The notes below the pieces were generated by a model that saw only the letters and a list, made by a program, of their open reading frames with translations, searched no databases and was not told the origin of the DNA. The position numbers and the translations under genes are program-made. From Pseudomonas sp. GV085 (GTDB lineage: Bacteria; Pseudomonadota; Gammaproteobacteria; Pseudomonadales; Pseudomonadaceae), in assembly GCF_003050925.1 (NCBI RefSeq), contig NZ_QAOV01000004.1, positions 124,001-188,000 on the forward strand: a stretch of DNA of 64,000 nucleotides. Direction: 5' to 3'. Numbering within the stretch: the first letter of the stretch is position 1; every line of letters begins with the position of its first letter. Positions 38,396-47,502 of this stretch are shown piece by piece.

Positions 38396-38581
38396 ATGTC
38401 GAAAGTACAGAACATCACTGAATTGTTGGGAATCTTTCCTTGCCTGGCCACCGGGCGGCGAAGACGCCGGCTCAACAGCGAGGAAATGAAACTGGTGGAA
38501 CGCTATCGGGAGCTGTCGGAGAGCGACAGGATCGCGATGAGGTATCTGGTGGATGCGATGAGGAGTGTTTCGAGGTTTTGA
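38396..38581 (+). CDS. Small conserved-type protein (61 aa)
   Basis: A 61-residue basic protein with a good GAGAAGGA ribosome-binding region before the ATG. It has an arginine-rich segment (GRRRRRL) followed by EEMKLVERYRELSESDRIAM, which resembles the C-terminal tail of XRE-type regulators (E.xLIERYR.L...DR). It lacks the helix-turn-helix itself. Function unknown; it may be a truncated regulator or a genuine small protein. Confidence 0.6.
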   Translation: MSKVQNITELLGIFPCLATGRRRRRLNSEEMKLVERYRELSESDRIAMRYLVDAMRSVSRF

Positions 38582-38591
38582 GCAGGGCTGG

Positions 38592-38786
38592 TTACCGTGA
38601 GAGCCATTTGGCCTTCACGGTGGCCAGGCTGGTTAACCTGCCTGCATCAGCGTCGGCTATGCCAGCGTCTATTGCTTGCTGTCGGACAGATTGCTGGTCG
38701 TGCTTATGGAGATACGCCTCTGCAAACGAGCTATCACATGGAATCATTTCGATGAGGGTTCGTTTGACGCTGTGAGTCTTGTTCAT
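38592..38786 (-). CDS. Orphan antitoxin-like small protein
   Basis: A 64-residue protein (ATG 38786; 38801 is also in frame). The C-terminal half, RQQAIDAGIADADAGRLTSL followed by TVKAKWLS, resembles the tail of RHH/RelB-type antitoxins (A...G..D..AGR....e.V..W). The N-terminal half is not a clear ribbon-helix-helix. No toxin gene abuts it; the nearest toxin-like gene is the PemK-like one at 39948 on the other strand. The ribosome-binding site is weak. It could be a decayed antitoxin. Confidence 0.45.
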   Translation of the reverse strand: MNKTHSVKRTLIEMIPCDSSFAEAYLHKHDQQSVRQQAIDAGIADADAGRLTSLATVKAKWLSR

Positions 38787-38837
38787 GTGGAAATAACTCA
38801 TTCAGCAGGACAATTAATTGAGAGGACTCAAACCAAA

Positions 38838-38867
38838 GGGACGGACCGTGAAGTCTGTCCCTTTTTT
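38838..38867 (+). terminator. Rho-independent terminator
   Basis: A 9-bp stem, GGGACGGAC/GTCTGTCCC with one G-U pair and loop CGTGAA, is followed by TTTTTT. It reads as a terminator on the plus strand. No plus-strand gene lies immediately before it except the 38396 ORF, about 260 bases upstream. Confidence 0.8.
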
Positions 38868-38884
38868 CAGCTCGATTTATCCCT

Positions 38885-39397
38885 TCAACGGCAAGTGCCA
38901 GCGATTGGGAAGGGTCGCTGCACCTGCATCAACTCAGGCATGTCTCGCCACTTGATCCAGGCGTGATGTTGGTAATGCAGCAAGGGCACGGAGATTCCAG
39001 CCCAATTCAAGGAACTCAGGCTTGGCAGGTTTTCCACAGGCTCTGATTTCGCATCACGCAGCGAGGGTATGACTTCGTTGCTCAACCATTGGCGCAGGTT
39101 GCGGTTTTCCGGGACGAAATGATGAACCAGCAAGGCGTACATGCCTGATTCGCTGACCATCAGGGTTTCGACTGTTTTGCCGTCCTTGAGCAGCCAGACA
39201 GTGCGACGTTGGTCGGGGTCGAGTTTCAGGGTCAGGCGTTCGTTGAGTGGTTTGCCCATCAGACGACCCAGATCCTGTGCGCAGAACCAGGCTTGGTTGT
39301 CTTGCATGAAGGCATGGAGGAAGCGGTTGTGGCGGGTGAAGACTTTAGGGATGAAGCAGGAAGGAATTTCAGTCGGATGGGTTGTGTGCTTATGCAT
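38885..39397 (-). CDS. BRO-N domain phage antirepressor-like protein
   Basis: A 170-residue protein with a BRO-N domain (about 12-120): FIPKVFTRHNRFLHAFMQ, AWFCAQDLGRLMG and SGMYALLVHHF, ending with ENRNLRQWLSNEVIPSLRD. BRO-N proteins are DNA-binding antirepressors of prophages and mobile islands. ATG 39397 has GGAG about 7 bases upstream. The frame continues in phase to 39646 but without an equally good site. There is no prophage around it, so it is an isolated phage-type gene. Confidence 0.83.
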   Translation of the reverse strand: MHKHTTHPTEIPSCFIPKVFTRHNRFLHAFMQDNQAWFCAQDLGRLMGKPLNERLTLKLDPDQRRTVWLLKDGKTVETLMVSESGMYALLVHHFVPENRNLRQWLSNEVIPSLRDAKSEPVENLPSLSSLNWAGISVPLLHYQHHAWIKWRDMPELMQVQRPFPIAGTCR

Positions 39398-39559
39398 TTT
39401 TCGACTCCATGTTGAAGAAAGGAGCCGCCAATAATCCTTCGACAGATTTGGGTGGCGGACCGTGGGGCGTTCGAAGTCGGAACATTCTCGATCAACATGG
39501 AAGCCGAGAGGCCCGCGCCACACGGCCCGCCATAACGCGAAACTGAAAGGCAAAAAAAT

Positions 39560-39674
39560 GCCCCAGCTCATATGGGGGCGCGGATGCGCCATGTTGATAT
39601 GTTCCGGCTTCGACTCCGGGCCGCTGATTTGGCAGCGACGGAACAAAGCCTATCGGTCAGGCGCTCGCGGCGCC
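39560..39674. ncRNA. Highly structured leader or small-RNA candidate upstream of the BRO-N gene
   Basis: Five short GC-rich hairpins follow one another: CCCC/GGGG (39561-39577), GGCGC/GCGCC (39577-39590), CCGG/CCGG (39604-39619), CGCTG/CAGCG (39622-39637) and GGCGC/GCGCC (39660-39674). The third and fourth are enclosed by an outer stem GTTCCG (39601-39606)/CGGAAC (39639-39644), forming a branched fold. The rest of 39398-39947 holds no other supported gene. On the minus strand it would be the 5' leader of the BRO-N gene. No Rfam family is recognised. Confidence 0.4.
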
Positions 39675-39947
39675 AAGTCTACTCTGGCGACGCGTGTTGT
39701 AGGAATCGAGGGTTTTTCAGGAAGGCTGTATCTGTAGGAATTTTCTGTTTTTGCATCTACCGAGGTGACATAGCGTGCGCCCCTGATTTTTCCTATAACT
39801 TTTCCGGGTTCAAGATTGGACTGCAGATTTTTCTGCATTGATCGAGTTTCCAGCTAGTGCTTCTTCTATAAATCGCTTGTGGGAGGCGCGAGTTTTTTCA
39901 GAAGAGTCCAGCGAAAAAAACGTTCTTTCTACAAGTCAGGGAAGCAA

Positions 39948-40985
39948 ATGCAGACGATCGTTGTCCGTTATCTCGAAACGGTGATCAATAAAACTACCGG
40001 CGGATCCAGCCAAGTCGTTCTGGGAACGGAAATTTACGAAGATATCCGTGAAACACTGATTCCAGGGATGCCGCGCTCCAAGCCGGGGACAGCCCCACAC
40101 CCGGTTTTCCTGACCAAATGCTTCATCAATGACAGCAATCACCTTTGGCGACTCGAATCGATAAAGTCGACCGCCGCCACGGCTACGCGGCCCGCTGTTT
40201 TTTCGGTGCTGATTCAAAGACAGGATGTTTCTAAAGAGATTTTTCTGAATCAGACGCTGAAAAAAGACAAAAGCTTGAAGCTACAGAAACTTCTGGGGCG
40301 CCAAGGGAAACTGGTCGAAGTGGACTATGGGTTCGTGCAGCGAAGCGCACGCACAGATGCGTCGAGCAAGTCCAACAAGCGGTACATGGACACGCTGCTT
40401 GAGGCCGAGATGCATAAGCGCAGGCTTGCTGTCGTTGTGAAGGTGATATCAAAAAATCTTGTTCAGGTTGCCCCTGTGACATCAAGAGCTATTGCCGTCG
40501 AAGACAGGTCAGCCTTCAAGCTGGAACAGGCTACCTTGGACAAAATGCCTCGCTACCAAAACAGCGGAAAAGAAAGCTATGTGCTTTGCAGCATGCTTGA
40601 GTGCGTTTCGACCCAACGAATTTTGCCTCCAATCAGCTATTTCGGCGACGGGAGGGATACAGGGAGGAGCGTTAAGTACCCTGTTGCGCTGAGTGTCACC
40701 GAGAGCAAGTTGCTGAGGTCAGCGCTGATTCACGCCGTGGGAGCCTCCGGTTATGTTCCGTACAACGATTTACTTCAGGCTCAGCTTAAAGCTCAAAAGC
40801 TGCAGGAGGTCGTCGACCAACTCAATACAGAGTTGGACATTCGCAATACCGCATTGAGGCAGCTTGTTGCTGTCCAGAAGCTAGCCAAAAGGTGGGCGGC
40901 GGAAATGGGGCTTGAGTATGAGGATGAGCTCGAATTTCAACGAAATCTGGATGCTGAAAATGAAGTCGCGGCCACTGTTTTTTAA
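39948..40985 (+). CDS. Extended PemK/MazF-like toxin-family protein
   Basis: A 345-residue protein. Residues ~115-265 have the PemK/MazF order: GKLVEVDYGFV, then HKRRLAVVVKVI, VQVAPVTS and SYVLCSMLECVSTQRILPP. MazF/PemK proteins are small (about 110) mRNA interferases. Here there are an extra ~110-residue N-terminal domain and a C-terminal coiled coil (about 272-315). ATG 39948 is preceded by AGGGA; the frame's earlier ATG at 39879 lacks a site. Base composition is lower in G+C than neighbours. No antitoxin gene is adjacent on the same strand. Followed by a strong terminator. Whether it is an active RNase is unknown. Confidence 0.78.
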   Translation: MQTIVVRYLETVINKTTGGSSQVVLGTEIYEDIRETLIPGMPRSKPGTAPHPVFLTKCFINDSNHLWRLESIKSTAATATRPAVFSVLIQRQDVSKEIFLNQTLKKDKSLKLQKLLGRQGKLVEVDYGFVQRSARTDASSKSNKRYMDTLLEAEMHKRRLAVVVKVISKNLVQVAPVTSRAIAVEDRSAFKLEQATLDKMPRYQNSGKESYVLCSMLECVSTQRILPPISYFGDGRDTGRSVKYPVALSVTESKLLRSALIHAVGASGYVPYNDLLQAQLKAQKLQEVVDQLNTELDIRNTALRQLVAVQKLAKRWAAEMGLEYEDELEFQRNLDAENEVAATVF

Positions 40986-41100
40986 CAAGCAAAACGAATT
41001 GACACCGCCTTCATCGGTTAATACCATTGGCTCACATGGTCTGGCAAAGAGAGCAGAACTCTACCCAGGCGACAGGGTTAATACCCTCTTCTGTGAAAGT

Positions 41101-41127
41101 AAAACCGCCTTTAGGGGCGGTTTTTTT
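41101..41127 (+). terminator. Rho-independent terminator (probably bidirectional)
   Basis: ACCGCC/GGCGGT stem with a TTTAGG loop and seven Ts ends the PemK-like transcript. The A-run on its 5' side makes it usable on the minus strand too, for the APC permease gene ending at 41211. Confidence 0.88.
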
Positions 41128-41210
41128 ATGTCTGTTCAAATGCTCAATATGTTTTAGCAACCTCAATCCTGCCCGCATCGCTGCGGGCAGCGCGTCCGAT
41201 CAAAGAACTA

Positions 41211-42695
41211 TTACCGACCAACCTTCCACGCATCCCCCGCAGGCGCCTTCCCGTGGTCATACGGCTTGGCGATCCACATGTAGAGCAGGCCCAGACCAAT
41301 CACGATGGCGGTACTCAGCACCATCGCGTAATTGATGTACCAGGCGGCGTCCGGCGTACGTGGCCAGGCCATGTTGATGATGGCGCCGACGCCGTAGACC
41401 AGCGCGCCGATGTTCACCGCCCAGCCCCAGGCGCCGAGGGTGAATTTGCCGCTCGGTTTCCAGCCCTTCATGCGGGCGTACAGGGCCGCGAGCACGATCA
41501 TCTGAAACGCCAGGTAGATGCCGATGGCCGCGAAGCTGACGATGGTGGCCACCGCGTCTTGCAGGAAGAAGCCGAGGATGATGATCAGTGCCGGCAGGAC
41601 GCCGGACACGAACAGTGCGGCAACGGGTACCTGAGTCGTAGGGGAAATCTTTTTCAGCAGTCGGCTGCCGATGACCATTTCATCACGGGCGTAGGAATAC
41701 AGCAGACGACTGGCTGCCGCTTGCAGGCTGATCACGCAGGAGATGAAGGAAATCATCACCACGCCCATCACCACTTTCGAACCCACCGGGCCGAATGCGT
41801 TGTTGAGGATGGTGGTGACCGGGTCCTTGTCGGTACCGTTGATCACGGCCTGCATGTCCGGCACGGCCAGGATCAGCGCCAGGCAGGCGAACATCGCCGC
41901 GATGCCGCCGATGTAGATGGTCATGCGCATGGCCACCGGGATCTGCTTGCTCGGGTTCGGGGTTTCTTCGGCCACGTCGCCGCAGGCCTCGAAGCCGTAG
42001 TACAGGAACATCCCCGCCAGCGAAGCGGTGAGGAACGCCGGCAGGTACGAGCCGTCGACACTGATATCAAAGGTGTTGAACAGCACGCTGATCGGTTGAT
42101 GACGTTCGAAAATCAGCAGGTAAACGCCAACGATGACTGCGCCGACCAGCTCGCAGAGGAAGCCGAACATGGCGATCCGTGCCAGCACTTTGGTGCCGCT
42201 GAGGTTGACCAGGGTGGCGAACAGCGTCAGGAACAGGGCGATGATGATGTTGGTGTTGTTGCTCGGTTCAAAGCCCATCATGGCGGCGAGGTACGGACCG
42301 GCACCCACCGCCACGGCAGCGATGGTCACGCACAGGGCGATGGAGTAGATCCAGCCGACCATCCACGCCCAGCGCTTGCCCACCAGACGACGGGCCCATG
42401 GGTACACGCCGCCGGAAATCGGGAACTGCGAAACCACTTCGCCGAAGATCAGGCACACCAGCAACTGGCCGCAACCGACCAGCAAGTAAGCCCAGAACAT
42501 CGGTGGCCCGCCCGCGGCCAGGCACAGGCCGAACAGGGTATAGACCCCGACGACCGGGGACAGGTAGGTGAAGCCCAGGGCGAAGTTTTCCCACAGGCTC
42601 ATGCTGCGATTGAAGTTGGAGGTGTAACCCAGTTTGCGTAGTTGCTCGGCATCGCTGTCGGCAAGGGCTGCAGAGAGTTCGGGTAATGCACTCAT
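41211..42695 (-). CDS. APC-family amino acid/GABA-type permease
   Basis: A 494-residue, 12-helix permease resembling the GABA/choline-type APC group (N-terminal LGYTSNFNRSMSLWENFALG; FPISGGVYPWARRLVG in helix 3; GFEACGDVAEETPNPSKQIP). ATG 42695 has CGGAGC upstream; the longer frame to 42761 lacks support. It lies downstream of an aminobutyraldehyde-type dehydrogenase and a YdcSTUV-like transporter on the same strand, so uptake of GABA or a related omega-amino acid is a reasonable inference. Confidence 0.87.
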   Translation of the reverse strand: MSALPELSAALADSDAEQLRKLGYTSNFNRSMSLWENFALGFTYLSPVVGVYTLFGLCLAAGGPPMFWAYLLVGCGQLLVCLIFGEVVSQFPISGGVYPWARRLVGKRWAWMVGWIYSIALCVTIAAVAVGAGPYLAAMMGFEPSNNTNIIIALFLTLFATLVNLSGTKVLARIAMFGFLCELVGAVIVGVYLLIFERHQPISVLFNTFDISVDGSYLPAFLTASLAGMFLYYGFEACGDVAEETPNPSKQIPVAMRMTIYIGGIAAMFACLALILAVPDMQAVINGTDKDPVTTILNNAFGPVGSKVVMGVVMISFISCVISLQAAASRLLYSYARDEMVIGSRLLKKISPTTQVPVAALFVSGVLPALIIILGFFLQDAVATIVSFAAIGIYLAFQMIVLAALYARMKGWKPSGKFTLGAWGWAVNIGALVYGVGAIINMAWPRTPDAAWYINYAMVLSTAIVIGLGLLYMWIAKPYDHGKAPAGDAWKVGR

Positions 42696-42851
42696 GTGTG
42701 TTTGCTCCGGAAAATCGGCAGATTTCGGATGTCCGAAACCGTGACGGGGCCTTGAGGGCACCGCCCGGTTCGGTGGTTATTGTTTTGTCTTCTTTGGGGT
42801 GGAGCCTGGTGGTGTTGGTGCCGGTTTCTTCCTTGAGTGTTGTGGTGACGC

Positions 42852-42917
42852 CATCGCGAGCAGGCTCGCTCCTACAGGGGAATGCGATCAACTGTAGGAG
42901 CGAGCCTGCTCGCGATG
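42852..42917. repeat. Tail-to-tail REP pair (GAGCGAGC class)
   Basis: Two arms (42852-42876 and 42893-42917) in the order opposite to the full-length REPINs, with TACA/TGTA ends facing each other across a 16-base gap. Located between the permease and dehydrogenase genes. Confidence 0.88.
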
Positions 42918-42923
42918 CTTTTC

Positions 42924-44348
42924 TTAATGCTTGAACATCACATGCCGTACGACGGTGTAGTCCTCCAGCCCGTACATGGACATGTCCTTGCCATAGCCGG
43001 ACAGTTTCTGACCGCCGTGGGGCATTTCGCTGACCAGCATGAAGTGCGTGTTGACCCAGGTGCAGCCGTACTGCAAGCGGGCCGACAGGCGATGGGCGCG
43101 GCCGACGTCGGCGGTCCACACGGAAGAGGCGAGGCCGTAGTCCGAATCGTTGGCCCAGCCCAGCACCTGTGCTTCATCGCTGAATCTGGTCACCGACACC
43201 ACTGGCCCGAACACTTCGCGACGCACGATTTCGTCGTCCTGTTGTGCATCGGCCAGCACGGTCGGTTCGAAGAAGTAACCGTCGCCTTCGACAGCTTTAC
43301 CACCAGTGATCAAACGAATGTGTGGCTGGGCGATGGCGCGCTCGACGAAACCGGTCACGCGGTCGCGGTGTTGCGCGGTGATCAGCGGGCCGAGTTCGGT
43401 CGACGGATCGTCCTGCAAGCCATACTTGATGCTGCTGACTGCCGCGCCGAGTTTCTCCACGAACTTGTCGTAGATGCCTGCCTGGGCATAGATGCGGCAG
43501 GCGGCGGTGCAGTCTTGCCCTGCGTTGTAGAAACCGAAGGTACGGATGCCTTCGACGGCGGCGTCGATATCGGCATCGTCGAAGATGATCACCGGGGCCT
43601 TGCCGCCCAGTTCCATGTGCATGCGTTTGACGCTGTCGGCGGTGCTGGAAATGATGTTCGAGCCGGTGGCGATCGAACCGGTCAGCGACACCATGCGCAC
43701 TTTCGGGTGGGTCACCAGCGGGCTGCCAACGGTAGGACCACGGCCAAATACCAGGTTGAGCACGCCGGCCGGGAAGATATCCGACGCCAGTTCGGCCAGG
43801 CGCAGGGCCGTCAGTGGAGTCTGTTCCGACGGCTTGAGCACCACGGTATTGCCGGCGGCCAGGGCCGGGGCGATTTTCCAGGCGACCATCATCAGCGGGT
43901 AGTTCCACGGCGCGATGGAGGCGATCACGCCCACCGGGTCGCGGCGGATCATCGAGGTGTGACCCGGCAGGTACTCGCCACCGGCCGATCCGCTCATGCA
44001 GCGGCTGGCACCGGCGAAGAAACGGAACACGTCGGCAATTGCCGGGATCTCGTCGTTCAGCGCGGCGCTGTAGGGCTTGCCGCAGTTGTCCGATTCCAGT
44101 TTGGCCAGCTCTTCGCCATGGGCTTCGATGGCATCGGCGAGTTTGAGCAGCAGCAGCGAACGCGCTTTCGGCGGGGTTTGCGACCAGCTGTCGAACGCGG
44201 CGTCGGCAGCGCGTACGGCGGCATCGACCTGGGCTTCGCTGGCTTCGTTGATTTCCACCAGCACGCGCCCCAGCGCCGGGTTGAACACCGGTTGGGCGGG
44301 GCCTTCGCCGTCGAGCAGTTGGCCGTTGATCAGTAATTTGGTTTGCAT
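42924..44348 (-). CDS. Gamma-aminobutyraldehyde-type dehydrogenase (YdcW/PatD-like)
   Basis: A 474-residue NAD(P)-dependent aldehyde dehydrogenase. Catalytic Glu is in [10 protein letters not shown] and catalytic Cys in [12 protein letters not shown], with the cofactor motif [17 protein letters not shown] and the length resemble E. coli YdcW (PatD), which oxidises 4-aminobutanal from putrescine to GABA. ATG 44348 is chosen because AGAGGA lies 7 bases upstream; the ATG at 44354 would leave only one base. It follows the YdcSTUV-like transporter genes, matching the E. coli ydcSTUVW order. Confidence 0.88.
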   Translation of the reverse strand: MQTKLLINGQLLDGEGPAQPVFNPALGRVLVEINEASEAQVDAAVRAADAAFDSWSQTPPKARSLLLLKLADAIEAHGEELAKLESDNCGKPYSAALNDEIPAIADVFRFFAGASRCMSGSAGGEYLPGHTSMIRRDPVGVIASIAPWNYPLMMVAWKIAPALAAGNTVVLKPSEQTPLTALRLAELASDIFPAGVLNLVFGRGPTVGSPLVTHPKVRMVSLTGSIATGSNIISSTADSVKRMHMELGGKAPVIIFDDADIDAAVEGIRTFGFYNAGQDCTAACRIYAQAGIYDKFVEKLGAAVSSIKYGLQDDPSTELGPLITAQHRDRVTGFVERAIAQPHIRLITGGKAVEGDGYFFEPTVLADAQQDDEIVRREVFGPVVSVTRFSDEAQVLGWANDSDYGLASSVWTADVGRAHRLSARLQYGCTWVNTHFMLVSEMPHGGQKLSGYGKDMSMYGLEDYTVVRHVMFKH

Positions 44349-44396
44349 GTTCATGTCCTCTTTGGCGCTTTTATTGTTCTGTAGAAACCGGATCAC

Positions 44397-44496
44397 TGTA
44401 GGAGCGAGCTTGCTCGCGAAGAACGTCAGAGCGCCGCGCTTATCCAGGCTGCCCTCGTCATCGTTAACGTTTTTCTCGAGCAGGCTCGCTCCTACA
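44397..44496. repeat. REPIN, full length (GAGCGAGC class), reverse orientation
   Basis: Inverted arms (TGTAGGAGCGAGCTTGCTCG and a right arm with small changes, TTTCTCGAGCAGGCTCGCTC) flank a diverged spacer that ends in TCATCGTTAACG, as in the 32690 copy. It is among the more decayed copies. Confidence 0.85.
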
Positions 44497-44514
44497 GGAG
44501 ATGTTGGTTGTCAG

Positions 44515-45342
44515 TTACTTACCGCCACTGCCCGCAACGCTCTCACCACCCCGCGTCAGGTAATAGGCACCAAGAATCGGCAGCATGGTCACGATCATCA
44601 CCAGCATCGCCACGACGTTGGTTACCGGCACGTCCCGTGGGCGGCTGAGCTGGTTGAGCAGCCACAACGGCAGGGTGCGTTCATGGCCGGCGGTGAAGGT
44701 GGTGACGATGATTTCGTCGAACGACAGGGCAAATGCCAGCATGCCGCCGGCCAGTAACGCCGAGCCGAGGTTCGGCAGGATGATGTAGCGGAAGGTCTGC
44801 CAGCCGTCGGCGCCAAGGTCCATCGAGGCTTCGATCAAGCTGTGGGAGGTACGACGCAAGCGGGCGATGACGTTGTTGTAGACGATCACCACACAGAAGG
44901 TCGCGTGGCCGACGATGATGGTGAACATCCCCGGTTCGATTCCCAGCGTCTTGAAGGTCGCCAGCAGCGCGATCCCGGTGATGATCCCCGGCAGGGCAAT
45001 CGGCAGTATCAGCATCAGCGAGATGCCTTGCTTGCCGAAGAAATCCCGGCGGTACAGCGCGGCCGAGGCCAATGTGCCGAGGACCATGGCGATCAGAGTG
45101 GCAATCGAGGCGATCTGCAACGACAGCTTGATCGCTTCCAGCACGTCCGGCCGCGAGAACGCCACGCCGATCCACTTCCAGGTGAAACCCTTGGGCGGAA
45201 AGCTGAACGCCGCGTCTTCGGTGTTGAAGGCGTACAGGAAGATGATCAGGATCGGGAAGTGCAGGAACAGCAACCCGCCCCATGCGGCAATGCGCAGGCC
45301 GAGAGAGGCTTTGTCCCCCTGCTTTTCTGAATTAGAGTGCAT
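44515..45342 (-). CDS. Polyamine-type ABC transporter permease (YdcV/PotC-like)
   Basis: A 275-residue permease with about six helices and an EAA-type loop ([20 protein letters not shown]), of the spermidine/putrescine PotC/YdcV family. It overlaps the upstream permease gene by 11 bases, so the two are probably cotranslated. It completes the inner-membrane channel of the SBP-ATPase-permease-permease set. Confidence 0.9.
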   Translation of the reverse strand: MHSNSEKQGDKASLGLRIAAWGGLLFLHFPILIIFLYAFNTEDAAFSFPPKGFTWKWIGVAFSRPDVLEAIKLSLQIASIATLIAMVLGTLASAALYRRDFFGKQGISLMLILPIALPGIITGIALLATFKTLGIEPGMFTIIVGHATFCVVIVYNNVIARLRRTSHSLIEASMDLGADGWQTFRYIILPNLGSALLAGGMLAFALSFDEIIVTTFTAGHERTLPLWLLNQLSRPRDVPVTNVVAMLVMIVTMLPILGAYYLTRGGESVAGSGGK

Positions 45343-46279
45343 CGAAGGCCCCCAGTCGTTTGACGATGGACAGGTAGATGGCGATCAGCACGATCGGCAC
45401 CAGGGTGAAGGCGGCGGCCATCGGCATGTTGCCGATCGCGCCTTGCTGGGCATACACCATGCTGCCGACGAAGTAGCCGGGCGGGCCCACCAGTTGCGGC
45501 ACGATGAAGTCGCCCAGGGTCAGCGAGAAGGTGAAGATGGAACCTGCGGCAATGCCCGGGATCGACAGCGGCAGGATCACTTGCATGAAGGTCTGGCTTG
45601 GCCTGGCGCCCAGGTCGGCGGAGGCTTGCAGCAGCGACGGCGGCAGGCGCTCCAGCGAGGCCTGGATCGGCAGGATCATGAACGGCAGCCAGATGTAGAC
45701 GAACACCATGAAGCGCCCCAGGTGCGAGGTCGACAAGGTACTGCCGCCAACCCCCGGAATACCCAGCACGAACTGCAGGACCGGTTCCAGCCCCAGGTGC
45801 TGCACGAACCACTGCGCCACGCCACCCTTGGCCAGCAGCAGCGTCCAGGCGTAGGCCTTGACGATGTAACTGGCCCACATCGGCATCATCACCGCGATGT
45901 AGAAAAACGCCTTGGTCTTGCCCGTGGTGTAGCGCGCCATGTAGTAGGCAATCGGGAACGCGACGATGGCGCTGGCCATCGACACGACGACGGCCATGCC
46001 CAGAGTGCGCAGGATGATGTCGAAGTTCGATGGCTGGAACAGCGCGGTGAAGTTGGCCAGGGTCAGGTCGGGGGTAACCGCCATGGTGAAGTCATCGAAG
46101 GTGTAGAAACCCTGCCACAGCAGCACCAGCAATGAGCCCAGGTAGATCGCGCCGAACCACAGCAGCGGTGGCACCAGCAGCATCGACAGGTACAGGTTTG
46201 GCCGGCGATACAGCAGGCTTGAGAACCGGCGCAACGGCGAGCTGCCCGACCGGGTTTGGGAGATAGCCAGGGTGTTCAT
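45332..46279 (-). CDS. Polyamine-type ABC transporter permease (YdcU/PotB-like)
   Basis: A 315-residue permease of the PotB/YdcU type with a short cytoplasmic N-terminus, about six helices and an EAA loop ([20 protein letters not shown]). ATG 46279 has GGGGTG upstream and starts within a few bases of the stop of the ATPase gene (TGAGATG), which indicates coupling. The 46297 start is not supported. Confidence 0.9.
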   Translation of the reverse strand: MNTLAISQTRSGSSPLRRFSSLLYRRPNLYLSMLLVPPLLWFGAIYLGSLLVLLWQGFYTFDDFTMAVTPDLTLANFTALFQPSNFDIILRTLGMAVVVSMASAIVAFPIAYYMARYTTGKTKAFFYIAVMMPMWASYIVKAYAWTLLLAKGGVAQWFVQHLGLEPVLQFVLGIPGVGGSTLSTSHLGRFMVFVYIWLPFMILPIQASLERLPPSLLQASADLGARPSQTFMQVILPLSIPGIAAGSIFTFSLTLGDFIVPQLVGPPGYFVGSMVYAQQGAIGNMPMAAAFTLVPIVLIAIYLSIVKRLGAFDAL

Positions 46280-46280
46280 C

Positions 46281-47318
46281 TCACACCCCGCCCGCAACGG
46301 TGTCGTGTAATGTGATCATGGCTTCACGCGCCCAACGAGCACTGATGCGCTGGCCGGTCTGGTGTTGTGCGCTGGTGTCCAGCCATTGGTTGTTGGCCTT
46401 GCTGATGTTCAGGGTCTGGCCGTTTTCCAGTTTCAGTTCGTAGCGGGTGGCACTGCCCTGGTACTGGATATCGTGGAGCAAGCCAGTGACTTCGATTTCG
46501 TGGCTGGCCAGCGGGCCTTCGGCGAAACGCACATGCTCCGGGCGAATCGAAAACGGCTGCGGGTTGCCACTCAACTGCCTGGCCAGGTCGCCACGAATCA
46601 CGTTGGAGGTGCCAACGAATTCCGCCACGAAGGTGGTGACCGGTTTCATGTACAGGTTGCGCGGGCTGTCGACTTGTTCGATGCGGCCTTTGTTGAACAC
46701 GGCCACGCGGTCGGACATCGACAGTGCTTCGGTCTGGTCGTGGGTGACGAAAATGAACGTGATGCCGAGCTGGCGTTGCAGCTTCTTCAGCTCGCCCTGC
46801 ATTTGCTCGCGCAGTTTCAGGTCGAGGGCACCGAGGGGTTCGTCGAGCAGCAGCACCCGTGGACGGTTGACCAGGGCGCGGGCCAGGGCCACACGCTGGC
46901 GCTGGCCACCGGAGAGCTGCACAGGCTTGCGGTCGCCGTAGCCGCCGAGGGCGACCATCTCCAGGGATTCTTCGGCGCGCCTGAGGCGCTCGGCCTTGCC
47001 GATGCCTTTGACTTTCAAGCCGTAGGCGACGTTGTCGCGCACGTTCATGTGCGGGAACAGCGCGTAATCCTGGAACACGGTGTTCACGTCGCGCTGGTAC
47101 GGCGGCAGGCCGGCGGCCTCTTCGCCATGAATGCGGATGGAACCTGCGCTCGGTTGTTCAAAACCGGCGATCAGGCGCAAACAGGTGGTCTTGCCCGAGC
47201 CGGAAGGCCCCAGCATGGAGAAGAACTCGCCGTCCTGGATGTCGATGGAAACCCGGTCTACGGCTTTCACTTCGCCGAACTGACGGGAGACGTTGGTGAA
47301 CTGGACTGCAAGCGTCAT
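46281..47318 (-). CDS. Polyamine-type ABC transporter ATPase (YdcT/PotA-like)
   Basis: A 345-residue ATPase with Walker A GPSGSGKTT, signature LSGGQRQRVALARAL, Walker B VLLLDEPLGALD, the switch His in VTHDQTEAL, and a C-terminal TOBE-type domain (from about 275). ATG 47318 (MTLAVQF) has TTGGAG upstream; the open frame to 47654 runs across a REPIN and is not coding. It energises the 45332/44515 permeases. Confidence 0.92.
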   Translation of the reverse strand: MTLAVQFTNVSRQFGEVKAVDRVSIDIQDGEFFSMLGPSGSGKTTCLRLIAGFEQPSAGSIRIHGEEAAGLPPYQRDVNTVFQDYALFPHMNVRDNVAYGLKVKGIGKAERLRRAEESLEMVALGGYGDRKPVQLSGGQRQRVALARALVNRPRVLLLDEPLGALDLKLREQMQGELKKLQRQLGITFIFVTHDQTEALSMSDRVAVFNKGRIEQVDSPRNLYMKPVTTFVAEFVGTSNVIRGDLARQLSGNPQPFSIRPEHVRFAEGPLASHEIEVTGLLHDIQYQGSATRYELKLENGQTLNISKANNQWLDTSAQHQTGQRISARWAREAMITLHDTVAGGV

Positions 47319-47390
47319 GGTGCGGTGCTCCAAAAAGGCGACGGCCGTCGCAGCGGCCCTGCCTGGACTTCTGAAAAACGGGGATTCTGT

Positions 47391-47490
47391 TGTAGGAGCG
47401 AGCTTGCTCGCGAAAAACGCCTGGTCGACACGTTCATTGAGGATGCCCGCGTGATCGTTAACGACCTTCGCGAGCAAGCTCGCTCCTACA
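47391..47490. repeat. REPIN, full length (GAGCGAGC class), reverse orientation
   Basis: Inverted arms flank a spacer with GTGATCGTTAACGACC near its right end, as in the 32690 copy. Situated between the binding-protein and ATPase genes. Confidence 0.9.
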
Positions 47491-47502
47491 GGGAGGTCTG
47501 CT

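Noticed and set aside
38885..39646. Longer start at 39646 for the BRO-N protein
   Set aside because: BRO-N similarity begins at 39397, where there is a GGAG site; the upstream part overlaps a highly structured region.
41016..41085. GGTTAATACC direct repeat as attachment sites of the 38-41 kb island
   Set aside because: The two copies are only 60 bases apart at one end and there is no integrase or tRNA, so they cannot be shown to border the island.
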